64,000 nucleotides of DNA, from the NCBI GenBank assembly GCA_017979445.1, contig CM030706.1, forward strand, positions 11,828,967-11,892,966. The letters are read 5' to 3'. This DNA is from Akebia trifoliata. Lineage: Eukaryota > Streptophyta > Magnoliopsida > Ranunculales > Lardizabalaceae. The notes below the pieces were generated by a model. It ran no database searches. It had not been told where the DNA came from and was given only the letters and a program-made list of their open reading frames with translations. The position numbers and the translations under genes are program-made. Numbering within the stretch: the first letter of the stretch is position 1; the number at the start of each line of letters is the position of its first letter. Below are positions 12,640 through 24,340 of the stretch, one piece after another.

Positions 12640-13784
12640 GTTTGATAGACTTTATGATTTGCATGCTTGGTAGACGATCTAGGAGTACGTATTAGAACCA
12701 TTGGATCATGATATTGAGCGTACCATTAGTAGAATTCATAAGAAACCCTCATTGAATATAATGGGTGATCGAGAGCAAACTCTCAATAAGCTCTTCGCTC
12801 CCACTCCACAACCCCACCTACGTTTATTGTGTTACTATTAAATATTGCACCTCGGTTTGAAACTAAGATAACCATTATAAATATGTTCCCTAAATTTCAC
12901 GGTTTAGACCGTGAACACAACCGAACACCCACCTCAATCGATTCTTGACCATATGTCAAATCTTTATAAACTAGAATTTATATGAAAAGAGTGTTAAGCT
13001 CATTTTGTTTTCGTTATTCTTGGAAGATTACATATCTGCATGATTGAACTCTTTTGCCCCCCAATTCCATAACTTCATGGGATGTTCTATCAAAAAAATT
13101 CATGGCCAAATTTTATCCCGTGTCCAAAATTAAGAGATTGAAGGATACAATTATGAATTTTAGAGGGCGTCTAGATGAAGAATTCTCCCAAACTTGGGAG
13201 AGGTTCAATGATTTGTTAGTCAAATGCCCACACCATGACATTCATAAAACACAATTTGTGCAATATTTCTATCGAGGATTAACCATGAATCAATGTACTT
13301 TAGTTGAGTCTATGCATAAAAGTTAATTCATGAACCAGATTCCCAAGCAAACATAGGATTTTCTAGTTGAGCTAGTCGAGAGTACTCAAGATTAGAGCAA
13401 TAATAACAGAGAGTTTGATGGAGACAACCCCATTAAGAAATCAGGAATATATGAGATAAAGGTAGACCCTAATCTCAAGAATGTTATGTCTAATATAGTG
13501 AGTGGTTTGCATAGTCTTACAAAGTAGCTAGATGTTTTTATCATCTCAGTATCCAACCCTCACTATGATTCTCGATCAATTTTGTAAGTGTTAATCAAAC
13601 CAATTTCTTTATGTGTCATGTGCAATGGAAATGATCATTTGGTTTATTATTGTCCTAACTTACTATACATTAAGGTCAAACAGGCCAATGCTATCAATGG
13701 CTATAGTGTTTTTACAAAGCCAACTTAGAATTCTTATAGTCAAATGTATCATTCAAATAATAGGTTTTATCTTAATTTTTCGTA
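12640..13784 (+). pseudogene. gag: Athila-like gag, first part (broken)
   Basis: Reading-frame fragments in order: a IERTISRIHKKPS-like N-terminus near 12710, then MGDREQTLNKLFAPTPQPHL, then the capsid-like region PPNSITSWDVLSKKFMAKFY (13057 on) and ERFNDLLVKCPHHDIHKTQF, then a CCHC knuckle CVMCNGNDHLVYYC near 13618-13660. These match plant Athila/Tat Ty3-gypsy gag proteins (SITTWDEL..., KCPHH...). Several stops and frameshifts interrupt it. The reading resumes after solo LTR B at 15929. It once encoded the structural Gag of a retrotransposon; dead now. Confidence 0.8.
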
Positions 13785-13789
13785 CAAAC

Positions 13790-15928
13790 TGTAGATACGT
13801 GATTTTCGTCATTACGACGGTCACATCTACTAAGAATTGGAGTCGCCACCATTCATATTGTAAGTGGGTGTGAATGGTCACCCGATGTGCATTTTCGCAA
13901 AATTACCATTTTTGGCTCGTAGTGACTCACGATGGATAAGCGGTGATCAAACTTTGAGATTCGGGTAAGTGGCTCGATTGGAGAAAAGGGAAGGTGTTAG
14001 GCACCATTTTCTCCCCGCCAAGTGGCAATAACCTCAAAGAACTCGGTTATTTTGTTTAAAAAAAAAAAATGAAAATAGAGTGCCACGTGGGTGCATTTGT
14101 ACCCTAAATAGGAATTTACTTTCGGCTCGATCATAGGATCATCTCATTGAAGGAGATGATCCTAATGAATCATTTGCCTTGAGGTTCATTCATCCTAAAT
14201 CCATTTGAACAAAGTGAAGAGGAGAGGGGATGATAGAAGAGGGAGGAGGAGAGGGTAGAGAAGGAGAGAGGATGGGGGTCTTCTTTGAACCCACCTTGAT
14301 GCTTTACCCTTTTCTTTCCTTGCTTTTCTTCTTCTTCTTCTTCAATGTCTTCTTGAGTTGAATCCTTGATGAGTCATGAGAATGTAACTCCTTTTAGATT
14401 AGTGTGAGAGAGTAATGAAGAGGTGAGTAGAGAGAGTAGAGTGATATTTGTGAGACTTAGTAAGAGATTTTTTTGTGAGAGTTGGGAATCATTTTTGGGA
14501 AAGGAGAGGGGTATTTATAGATGTTGAGGGATTATTTTAGGGATATAATGGGGTAAAAGGTTAGGAAAAAAGATAATGACATTGTATTTAAAAGTGGGGG
14601 TATGAAATTAGGAGTTGGGAGAGGGGTAAATATGTAATGAGGGTAAATGGGTTGTGTTTTGATCCAAATGGTTTGGATCTTATCCAAACCATTTGGGTGG
14701 AGTGTTTGGTGAGGTGAAATGATGGGTGTTTAAGAGGGTGGTTGATTGATTGAGTGGTGTTAGATTTAAGAGAATGGAGGGTTTAAGAGAGTGGTTGAGA
14801 GGGTGAGGGAGATGGTGACATATGGCAAGATGTGTGAATGTTAGGGGTTTAGATTTAATTGATGGGAGAGGTTGAGTGTTTGATTTGAGAGAATGAGTGT
14901 AGGTTTAGGTTGTAGAGATGGGTTTATAGAAAATGATGATGGTAGATTAGGGAGATGTATAATGATGATAAGTTAGGGGGAGGTGTGGGTTGATGTGTTT
15001 GATTTGAGAGAATAGGAGTTAGGAAATTATGAGTATAGGTTAGGGGAGGGTGTAGGTTGATGTGTTTGATTTGAGAAAATGGAGGTTTATAGGGAGTAAT
15101 GAGGGTAGATTAGGGGAGGGTGTGGTTGATGTGTTTTTTTTAGAGAAAAGGTGATGTGGGTAGTTAATATTTTAGAGAAAGGTGATGGGGTGGATGGTTT
15201 GATGAGGGAGGTGAGAGGAAGTAATGACATGTGTCATCTTTTGATGATAAAAGAGTGATTGGTTGATGTGGGTTGTGATTAGTGGGTTATGGTTGTGGGT
15301 TGGATATGAATTGGATATGGGTTTGAGCTTAGAGGCATTGGGTTTGGGCTTTAGGAGAGGTTTTGGGTTTTGGGGATTGCTTGAGGGTTATTTTGGAATG
15401 AATTTTGAGGGTGTAGGTTGGTTTTAAATTTTAGGTGATGTGGGATTGAGTTTAGGTTAGGGAGGAGGTGAGAAAAATAGATTTTAAAGAATTGAGGGTT
15501 TATTGGCCTTAGGTGGGCTTAGGTTTTTTTGGATTCGGAGATGGAACGGTGAAGGGATAGGTGTGATAGGCATCCCAAGCCTCATTTTTTAATTTTATTT
15601 ATTTTTTTGGGATTTTTTGAAATCATTGGTTTGATCAAAATGTCACGTGTTGGCGAATCGGGCTTTTTAGGGCCCGTTGGTAAATTTTATTGAGAATTCG
15701 TCATTTTCGATATTGGGAATAGCGCGGCGAATATTGGGAAAACGTAGGGTAGGCCGAGTCCTTTTGTGGGCCTCCTAGACCATCAAGAGGTCCTAGGGGC
15801 ATCGGTTCGATCAAAAAGTCACTTTTTAGTGATGTGGGCCTTTGAGGTCCGTTGGCGAATCCTATTGAAAAAAATCAGTATTTTTGGACCCTTTCAAGTG
15901 TGGGCCCGTTCAAATTGGGGTGTCTACA
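13790..15928 (+). mobile_element. Solo LTR B (2139 bp), inserted in the Athila-like gag
   Basis: It starts TGTAGATACGTGATTTTCGT and ends TTGGGGTGTCTACA. The 5-bp target duplication CAAAC is perfect (13785-13789 and 15929-15933). No coding region. The interior 14200-15540 is purine- and G/T-rich on the plus strand with very little C, like LTR A. TGTAGA...TCTACA termini are common in Ty3/gypsy elements. Removing it joins the two gag halves, so it inserted after the Athila-like element and later lost its interior and second LTR by recombination. Confidence 0.88.
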
Positions 15929-15933
15929 CAAAC

Positions 15934-16741
15934 GAAACAAACTTATTCAGTCTAGTGGTTCACCAGGTTACAATAGAAGTTATCTTAAACAAGCCAGTCT
16001 TTTCATGAACCAAGCCATCGTTCCACAAGTACCTTATCAATCTCGACAATCTACTGAATGTAGAGCCATAATTCCAGATTCTATACCCAATTATTATCTA
16101 TCTAACCAATAACAATCATCCTTAGAATCTATGATGGTAAAGTTGATGAAACAGCACATCCAAACTCAACAAAAAATCAATCAAAATCAAACCCAAATTA
16201 ATCAGGTCATTGCTCAGTCCATATCTAAGATAGAAATTCAGTTGAATTAGTTTACTATTTCCCTTAGAAGGTGAGAGAAATGTCAATTTTCCAGTCAAAC
16301 TGTTCCTAACCCTAGAAGTCAAATTATGGTTTCCAATGGACCGAAGGGTCAATATGAGGTAGAAAGCCATTTTGAAGATCCACAAGACTCCGTCCAAGCT
16401 AACTACATATTGAGGTCAAGAAAGAAAATGAACAACAAGGTTCAACCTATTGACGAGGAAGATAATATCCTAGAGAAGGACAAAGTTCAAATAGAAGAAA
16501 TTGTAGAATCTCTTAAGGAAGAGAAAGGTTTAGAAAAACTTTCCATCGTTCCGTCAATTCCAAAAGCTCCATTTCCTCATCACCTTAGAGATAATAAGAA
16601 GAGTAAGCAATTCGAGGGTATCTTTGAAGTTTTTCAAAATGTGCATATCAATATTCTATTCTTAGATGTCATTAAGGAAATACCTTCTTATGCCAAATTC
16701 CTTAAAGATTTAACCATACCTAAGAGGAAAACACTATTTTC
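15934..16741 (+). pseudogene. gag: Athila-like gag, second part (broken)
   Basis: Continues from 13784 after removal of LTR B. Recognisable blocks are QTQQKINQNQTQINQ, PRSQIMVSNGPKGQYEVE and the typical end PFPHHLRDNKKSKQFEGIFE ... VHINILFLDVIKEIPSYAKF (16560-16720), which in related plant elements precedes the protease. The open stretch 16326-16799 is the longest readable piece. Stops occur at several places before 16326. Expected next is an aspartic protease, but none is found. Confidence 0.78.
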
Positions 16742-16863
16742 TCGGGAGTCTTCTTGGTCGTACTTCCACTCTTGGGAGGTAAAAATAATTTTTTCCTGAT
16801 CAGTGAAAGCAATGTCTTAGCACGAAAAAGTCGAGAGTCTTCTTGTTCGTACTTCCACTCTTG
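16742..16863. other. Rearrangement junction with direct and inverted duplications; protease missing
   Basis: A 33-bp word (from TCGGGAGTCTTCTTGG to TTCCACTCTTG) at 16742-16774 is repeated at 16831-16863 with two mismatches. Between the copies, 16777-16814 is the reverse complement of 17459-17496 in the RT gene (38 bp, one mismatch). The protease coding region expected between gag and RT is absent. The pattern looks like a deletion repaired with templated filler. Confidence 0.8.
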
Positions 16864-16879
16864 TTCCTTCCCAAATCGA

Positions 16880-18420
16880 GTCTCCTAACTTAAAACTCAA
16901 AGTAGTTTAAGAGATTTTGAGATATGCATTTATTGGCAAAAATCAAACTTTGTCTATGATCATTTCCTCCCACCTTATTGTAGTCCAAGAAGAAAAGTTG
17001 TTGAAAGTTTTGAGAGAATATGAAGAAGCTATTGGTTGGACCACAATTGACATTAATGGAATTAGTCCATCCGTGATAATACACCACATTCTTATAGAAT
17101 ATTTCGCTAAGTCTTGCTTAGAATCTCAAAGATGGCTAAATCCTGTAATGAATGATGTAGTCCGGAGTGAAGTGATAAAATTACTAGATATAAATATTAT
17201 CTACCACATTTTCGATAATCGTTGGGTAAGTCCCATTCAAGTTGTTCCTAAGGAGTCTGATATCACTGTGGTAGTGAAACAAGACAACGAGTTAATCCCC
17301 ACTTAAGTCCAAATCGGTTGGAGAGTATTGATCATAAAAACTCAACTCAATGATTCTCAAAGATCACTTTTCGCTACCTTTCATTGACCAAATGTTAGAG
17401 TAGCAGGACACTTCTACTATTACTTCTTGGATGGTTACTCCAAGTAAAACTAAATACCCATTGCTCTCACTGATCAGGAAAAAATTATTTTTACCTGCCC
17501 TTTCGGAACTTTCACTTATCTTCCCATGCCCTTTGGGTTGTGCAATGCACCCGCTACCTTCCAGCGTTGTATGATGAGTATATATTTTTAGATATGCTAG
17601 AAAGATATCTCAAAGTGTTCATGGATGATTTTGCAGTTTTCGGATCAAGTTTTGAGGAATGTATTCATTACTTGACATTGGTCATCCTGTGTTGTAAAGA
17701 AGTCAACTTAGTCCTTAATTTAAAAAAATGTCATTTTATGGTAACATCCGAAATTGTGTACTAGGATACATTGTTTCTAAGAGAGGGATCAAAGTAGATA
17801 GAGCAAAAGTAGGTTTAATTGAAAAGTTACCACCTCCTAGAACAATCAAAGAAATTAGGTCATTCCTAAACCATGCAGGTTTCTACCATAGATTTACTAA
17901 AGCTTTCGGGAAGATCTTGAAGCCTTTATGTGAACTTTTAAATAAGGATGTTCCTTTCAATTTCTCAGAGTTATATCTATCAACGTTTAATCAATTTAAG
18001 TCTGAGTTAGCGTCCAAATTGGAATATTTTATTTAAGGTTATGTGCGACATTTAGGATTATACAATAGGCACTATTTTGGGTCAACGAATCGATAACCAT
18101 CCTCACATTATCTAATACGTCAATAAATCCTTAATGATGCTCAACTTAACTACTTTACAATAGAGAAAAAAATACTAGTAGTGGTCTATGCCGTTGATAA
18201 ATTTCCCCCTACCTAATAGGATTGAAAGTCGTGGTCTACATAGACCATACCGTATTAAAATACCTTCTATCAAAGAAGGATGCTAAAGCAAGGTTAATCC
18301 ATTTGATGTCGCTATTGTAAAAGTTTGATCTCGAGATCTAAAACAAAAAAGGTGTAAAGAATGTCGTAGCTGATCATCTATCTAGGATAGTCACTAAGTC
18401 ATCTGAGGAATTTTTACCCA
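16880..18420 (+). pseudogene. pol: Athila-like reverse transcriptase and RNase H (broken)
   Basis: In order: [78 protein letters not shown], then VFMDDFAVFGSSFEECI, the RT active-site box with M-D-D in place of the usual Y-x-D-D start. Next are GYIVSKRGIKVDRAKV, FLNHAGFYHRFTKAFGKI and the RNase H/connection motif VVADHLSRI (18365-18395). All match plant Ty3/gypsy pol. At least a dozen stops and several frameshifts make it non-functional. It once copied element RNA to DNA. Confidence 0.88.
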
Positions 18421-18824
18421 TTTTTGAATCCTTTCTTGATAAGAAACTTATGCAAATCTTTAATTCTTACATTTCGTGGTATGTTAACATTATCAACTAC
18501 TTAGTAAAAGGTCAATTGCTAATCTCAATTACTAGGCAAGAAAAACTTCGTCTTCTTTCGAAAATCAAGTGGTATTTTTAGGATGAGCCATACTTATTCA
18601 AGTACTGTCCTGACCAGTTCATTAAACGTGTGTTCTAATATGTGAGCAAGCCAATATCTTAGAGTTGTCATAATCATGCCTACGGAGGGTATTTCAATGG
18701 TAAGAAAACTACTATGAAAATCTTGCAATGCGGTTTCTTCTAGCCTTTCATTTTCTAAGATGCCACGAGTTTAGCAAATCTTGTAATCGATATCAAAAAC
18801 TAAGAAAATTTTCTAAGAGAAATG
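18421..18824 (+). pseudogene. int: Athila-like integrase, N-terminal part (broken)
   Basis: Remnants of the integrase zinc-binding region can be read: CHNHAYGGYFNGKKTTMKIL followed by QCGFF and, further on, FLREMK at the edge of solo LTR C. The same protein continues at 21503 once LTR C is removed. Stops are frequent. Confidence 0.75.
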
Positions 18825-18829
18825 AAATG

Positions 18830-21497
18830 TGTAATGACTTGAAAATCCTAAAATGTATCTCAAGGAAAGAATTTTAGATCCGTGCATTGATTTAAAAGTA
18901 TAGATTCTTAATTTTTAATATTTGAGGAAAATTAACTTCACCAATAGATTTAGAAGGATCGAGAAACATACTTTAGCTTGTAAGCACGCCAAAATCTGAA
19001 GTCGATTGAAAAAGTTATCAAATCCTCGACTTTCGCATTAGATATTTTTTCAATAGGTAAACGACACCTTAGAGACATAATTTGAGGAAATCGATCATAC
19101 CATTAGATTAGTGTCAAAAAATCACCCAAAATAGAGTATAAATTTATCCAATTCGACATTCGGGAAAAATAATTCCCAAAATGACAAGTATGTCCCAACT
19201 TAAGTTATATAAATATCTAAATTCTATTAGAAAAATCAGATTTTTCTTATTCTCCTCTCCAAACAAATCTCAACCCTTTTTCTTTAATATTTGAAACTCA
19301 GATCTACGCCAAACGAGAACGATCCGAGCTTAGGCGCAAGAAGGAAAGTTGTTCCTCTCGCCGAGGGTTACGCGTGGACGCAAAGAAATCCGATTTTCGC
19401 TGGAAGAAAATTTTGGAGATAGGCCGGAGGCGATTTTTAAGTCCATTCAACCGTTGAAAATAGCTTGAAGTAAGTTGCCTTCCCTTCTACCTTCTAGTTA
19501 TGCAATAATTTCATAGAAAATCCATATGATTGTTGATAAATCGATCGTTTCATTAAGTTTATACATATTTGAACGATTTGAATCATGTTTGCATGCTTAT
19601 TTATGATTGATTTTAGTTTATTTAATGTAATATAAGTATTTTATAGGTGGTATAATATTTGGATCGATTTTGATCGAGTTTCGACGAAAAATTAGAAATT
19701 CGGAAAAGTATCCGAATGTTGAGTTTGGTTCTAATTTTTTTTTTGTTGCTTCCATATAGTATGTATACCCATTTCCTACCTTTAATTCATTAAAAACAAT
19801 TAAGTATTACTTTAAGTTCTTTAATAAATAAATAAATAGTTCGTTTTCAATTTCGACTTTGAAAAATTATTTTTCAACACTTAGTTAAAATTTCATAGAT
19901 TTTCAGCTTTTATGTCTTATAGTTTTATCTTTGTTTTCGAGTCTCTCGACTCAACCAAAACCATCGAATAGAATTGGTTGATGCTTTATGGATTTCGAAT
20001 TACTTTAAAAGTAAAATTACTTTAATAGATATGTAGGAAATTAGATGATAGATTGATCGATTTAATTGATGGATGGATAGAGAGAACGTATGTTCTCAAC
20101 TGATTGATGGGACAGTGCCTCCAGTTCTACGTAGTGGCCATGCCACGTAAAACGTGATAGATAGATAGAGGGATGAGATAGTTGATGGATGGAAATGATA
20201 GATAACTGTTACTTGATGGCACTACCAGATTTTGTTTGTATTTTCAATTAAAAGAAATGATATATTATATACAAAATAAATTATTTTGTTTACCAGTAAA
20301 GATTTGTAGAAAATCCATAAAGAGTGACGCGTTGCTGTGTATCCGAAAGCAGCGAGTCAATCTAAGATAACACTAGATGTCATATGCTCTTCGGTAGTAT
20401 GGGATACCTTAAAGCATATTACAGCTTATGAAATCCGAGAATTTCTCCTACTTATTTCCTGGGGAACGTTGTGTGTAAAGGCGGTCTCTGTATAGTGTAG
20501 AGCTAGGCGGGGTTCACATGCATTGCCTCTTAATAGGCTTCGACGCGAGGGGTTTCCTGGGCTAGTTAGTGATCACTTTTAGTCTGTAGTCGTCAAACGG
20601 TCGACCTCACCGTTAGTTGAACTCAGTATTGGGTTCTTGGTCAACGATCAGTCTGAGCCGGATAAATGGTCATCCAACCATGGTATGCTAGACCGGTCAC
20701 AAAATCAGATTTATAACGATGAGATTCCACATCGGAGGTTAAGTTTGGAATATCGTATTGCCATAGCCGATGCGGTTATATCGGCGTGTTCATTTGCTTT
20801 CTTATCGATTACACTGCCGTGTTCTTATTATGTATCTTTTTCTTATTTTGTAATGATTGATAGATGTTTTCATTTAAAAGATACATATGTTACTTTAAAT
20901 GATTGAAAATGATAGATTGAAAGTTATTATAACTGTTTACTGAGTATGCTTAAACATTTATCGTATGGTACATTATGAAAACTTGCATTATTTAATTGTT
21001 CTGATGATTACTCATGCATGTATGACTCGCTGTTAGAACGGCGTTCATCCTGCTGAGTAACATTCCCCTGTTACTCACCCTATCCTTCCCCTTTCAGATT
21101 ATTCAGCTATTGAAGAGCCATTCTTTAAAGAGTCTTTTGAGGAGGTCCTCGAGGAAGAACAAATTGATGTCTTGCTACCACCGTGTCTTTGAGGATTAGT
21201 AGGGAATCCTAGTGGTTTTCGTTTGTAGATAAAAAATATGTTAGTTTAGAAATTTTTGTAATCTGATGAATTATGAGATTTAAGATCTTGACTTATATCA
21301 GTGTTTGTCGATTTCTTCCGCTGACTCTAGACTCTCGTATAGATGTTAGTCAAATGTTTATTCCGCTGCGTATATTTTCTTTTCATAAGTATTATTATTT
21401 GTGAATGTTCTATCAGGTTGTGTGATTGACTATCTCACATCTCGAGATTCTGACTAATGAATCATAGGGATTCGTGTTAGGATTTCGGGGCGTGACA
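18830..21497 (+). mobile_element. Solo LTR C (2668 bp), inserted in the Athila-like integrase
   Basis: It begins TGTAATGACTTGAAAATCC and ends TTTCGGGGCGTGACA. The perfect 5-bp target duplication is AAATG (18825-18829, 21498-21502). A TATA-like TTATATAAATATC lies near 19204, followed by a pyrimidine-rich leader. It shares many blocks with LTR D at 41379, for example TGAGCCGGATAAATGGTCA (20652 and 43938) and CACAAAATCAG. No coding region; the ORF at 20637-20906 is an accident of the LTR. Confidence 0.9.
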
Positions 21498-21502
21498 AAA
21501 TG

Positions 21503-22432
21503 TCTCAGAATCTTATCCTGATCATCAGCATTTTTGACGTTTAGAGCATAGATTTTATGGGACCCTTTCCTATTTCCTAGGGTTACTAGTATATCCTTGT
21601 TGTCGTTGATTACGTGTCCAAATGGGTCGAAGCTGTAGCGTGTAAAATGAACGATCACAAAATGATGATCAACTTTGTCAAGGAGACCATCTTACCAAGA
21701 TTTGGCACTCTATGAGCTGTCATAAGTGATGGTGGCTCATATTTCTACAGTAAAATCTTTACATCATTGATGAGAAAATACCTCATAACTTATAGGATTG
21801 CAACACTTTATTATCCACAAACATATGGATAAATAGAGAGTTCTAACAGGGAAATCAAGATCATTCTAAAAAAAATAGTCAATTCTTCACGAAAAGACTT
21901 GTCTTTGAGATTAAATGATTTGTTGTGGGCATACCGGATCGATTTTAAAACACCAATAGGAATATCTCCCTACTAGTTAGGGCAATGCTTGTCATATCCC
22001 CTTTAAAACTTGTGCATTGTGCATATTGTGCGACCAAACACCTTAACTTTGATCTCAATAAAGCCAGTAAAAATCGTAAGTTACAACTTGATGAATTAGA
22101 AGATATCAGAAATGATTCTTATGATTGTGCTAAACACTAAAAAAAACATACAAAATTTTATCAGGACAAGCATAGTCTTCGACAAAATTTCGAGCCTGGT
22201 CAAGGAGTTTTGTTGTATAATAATAAACTCCATCTTTTTCTAGGAAAACTCAAGTCTCGCTGGACTGGCCCATATATTATCTAAATAGTTTACCACCATG
22301 GTAGTGTTGAAGTCCTTAATTTCAAGGACGAATCCACTTTCAAAGTGAATGGCCAGCGCCTCAAACAGTATCTCGAGTGTGTACCACCAGAGGAAGTTCT
22401 TCTCCTCAATGAACTAATTTATCAAGATTAAT
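21503..22432 (+). pseudogene. int: Athila-like integrase, catalytic core and C-terminus (broken)
   Basis: Readable blocks include DFMGPFP, YVSKWVEAVACKMNDHKMMI, AVISDGGSYFYSKIFTSLMR (carrying the second catalytic Asp), [18 protein letters not shown] (third catalytic residue, the E of IESSNRE), [15 protein letters not shown] and, near 22370-22430, the end of the tail region. The order and spacing match plant Athila integrases. Several stops, including one before AVISDGG, and frameshifts. Follows directly on 18824 when LTR C is removed. Confidence 0.88.
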
Positions 22433-23289
22433 AGAGTTTTTATTTGGCTGAAGAAGTTAAACTTAGTGCTTCTAATAGACAACTTATTCTTTTTGTTTTT
22501 GTTTTTAGTAGTTTTGGGTGAATACTGTAGTTTTTCGCTTCAATTAGACTTAGAACTTGACCATTTTCATCATCAAGAATAGTTATTGATTTGGAACCAA
22601 AGTGGTAGGTTTTAAAAGAAGAATCATATTTGGTTTCATATGTTTAGGGTTGCACAATACTTAGTAGAAATGAAAGAATCTACCTGTCGATAGGTTTTCC
22701 CCTTGCTGGTCCTCTTCAAATAGCTACTGACGAATCGGAATGGTATACCTGATGCACCCAAGCTCTACGTGCTAAGAAGTGAAAAGCTGATCCCTTATCA
22801 CGTTAAACGATACTCACAGCTACCTTCCCATCAAAAATCTTAGGTCATTAGTTTTTTTGTTTGTTTTTGTTTTAATTTTTTAAGATTTTTTAGCAATTTA
22901 GGATTTACTTAATTAGTATTTCTTTCATTTTAGACTTGTTATTTTAGTAATTTAGTATTGTAGATTGTCATAATAGCAATTTGAGAATTTCCCATCAACC
23001 TTAAATCAAATAAGAAGCCCTAATCTTTAATTCTCTTCTTCTCTACCGCCATTCTGAAATTCGTCCAAAATCATAACCATCAAGTAGAAATTTTTCAGAT
23101 CTCCCTCTTCAGCCATTTCTGTGCAAATCAGAGGTAATCAATGTAGTCAGCACCAATTTGTGATCAACTCAGAGTTACTACGTCGTCATCACCATCACTT
23201 TCACTACATCGTAGTCAACCTTCACTGTGTCGTAATCCTCTAATCAACAAATAGAGTCAGATTTTTACAGATCGATCGTTTGACCATCC
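22433..23289 (+). other. Non-coding spacer of the Athila-like element
   Basis: Between the integrase end and the third ORF, AT-rich with no recognisable domain. The segment 23040-23290 is C/T-rich with repeated words around CATCACTTTCACTACATCG, as in the leader of a downstream ORF. Confidence 0.45.
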
Positions 23290-24340
23290 TGATTGTAGTA
23301 GTACCCATGGCTTTTTCCAAACGAGCAATTGTTTAGGAGTCTATTTTTGACTATTACTTTCAAGACATCAATGGAACATGGTTTTGCAAGACCATCACCC
23401 AAACAAGGGTGGAACAATTTGTTTTACACAGGTTCCGAAATCTATTGTAAAGAATTAGTGAGAGAGTTTTATGTTTTTGTTATTTCAAGCAATCCCGTTA
23501 TTCCTTCACTCACCATCGAGTTTCGTGGCATCATGTTTGTCATTGGTTTTGAGGATATCAATGCAATCTTAAGTATTACAGAAATCGAGGATGGAACTTG
23601 CCATACCCGTTATCCATTTGTGTTTTTCATCACTCAATTGGAACTCAATTCACAACGAATTAGCAAGAGGAGTAAAAAATTATTATCTAAGAGCTTTCGA
23701 GCCAATCAATACCTTTGTTGACGATGGGCGGCCTCGAACATCCTAGGGACCCATAAAAATACTTTGCTCTTTACAAAACACATGTACATTATGCATGCGA
23801 TCCAGACTAGGGATACCAATTTTTGCGTGTCCTGTCTCATCTTAGAAACTTTGATCGATGCCTGTGTCAAGCCCAAGAAGGGGCGCTCACTGGTTTTCCT
23901 ACACTTGGTCTGTCAGATTCTTAAGAGGCATATGGGAATGCCAATGGCAGTTTTAGCACCCCAAGGTGAAATGATCCAGCTTTTAGAATTCAAGGGTGTA
24001 CTGTCTGTGCCCGGATTTGTGGTAGCCAGTTCCTGAGCACTTTGAAGAGCACGAAAGCCCTCATGATTATGAACACCTAGGACTAGAGTTTGATGAGGTC
24101 AAAGCGAGCGAGACTAGGTCGTCTAGCTCAAATTTTGAGAACACATCCTTCTTGGATGATGTCAAACCATATCCCCTCCAGAAGGTATTTACAAAAAATT
24201 TCAAGAGGATTGGTAAGCTGTATAAAAGGTAGAAGACGCTAAAGTAACAATTAGATACAGCTAAACAACGCGAGAGGGTACGAGAGTTTGAGACAACCAC
24301 TGCTAAAAGCAAAGCTCATAGAGATTACATGTTTCATTAG
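23290..24340 (+). pseudogene. Third ORF of the Athila-like element (broken)
   Basis: A mostly single-frame protein remnant: PKQGWNNLFYTGSEIYCKEL, VREFYVFVISSNPVIPSL, IEFRGIMFVIGFEDINAIL, then HMYIMHAIQTRDTNFCVS and HMGMPMAVLAPQGEMIQLLE. It ends in a charged, coiled-coil-like tail near 24180-24338. The pattern (VREFY..., RG..., a middle helical domain) is that of the env-position or putative plant transposon protein often found after pol in Athila elements. Its role is unknown; an envelope function is not shown. A few in-frame stops (for example after 23719) and a probable frameshift near 24030. Confidence 0.7.

Noticed and set aside
20637..20906. 89-codon ORF
   Set aside because: Lies inside solo LTR C in a block shared with LTR D, where the frame is not kept.
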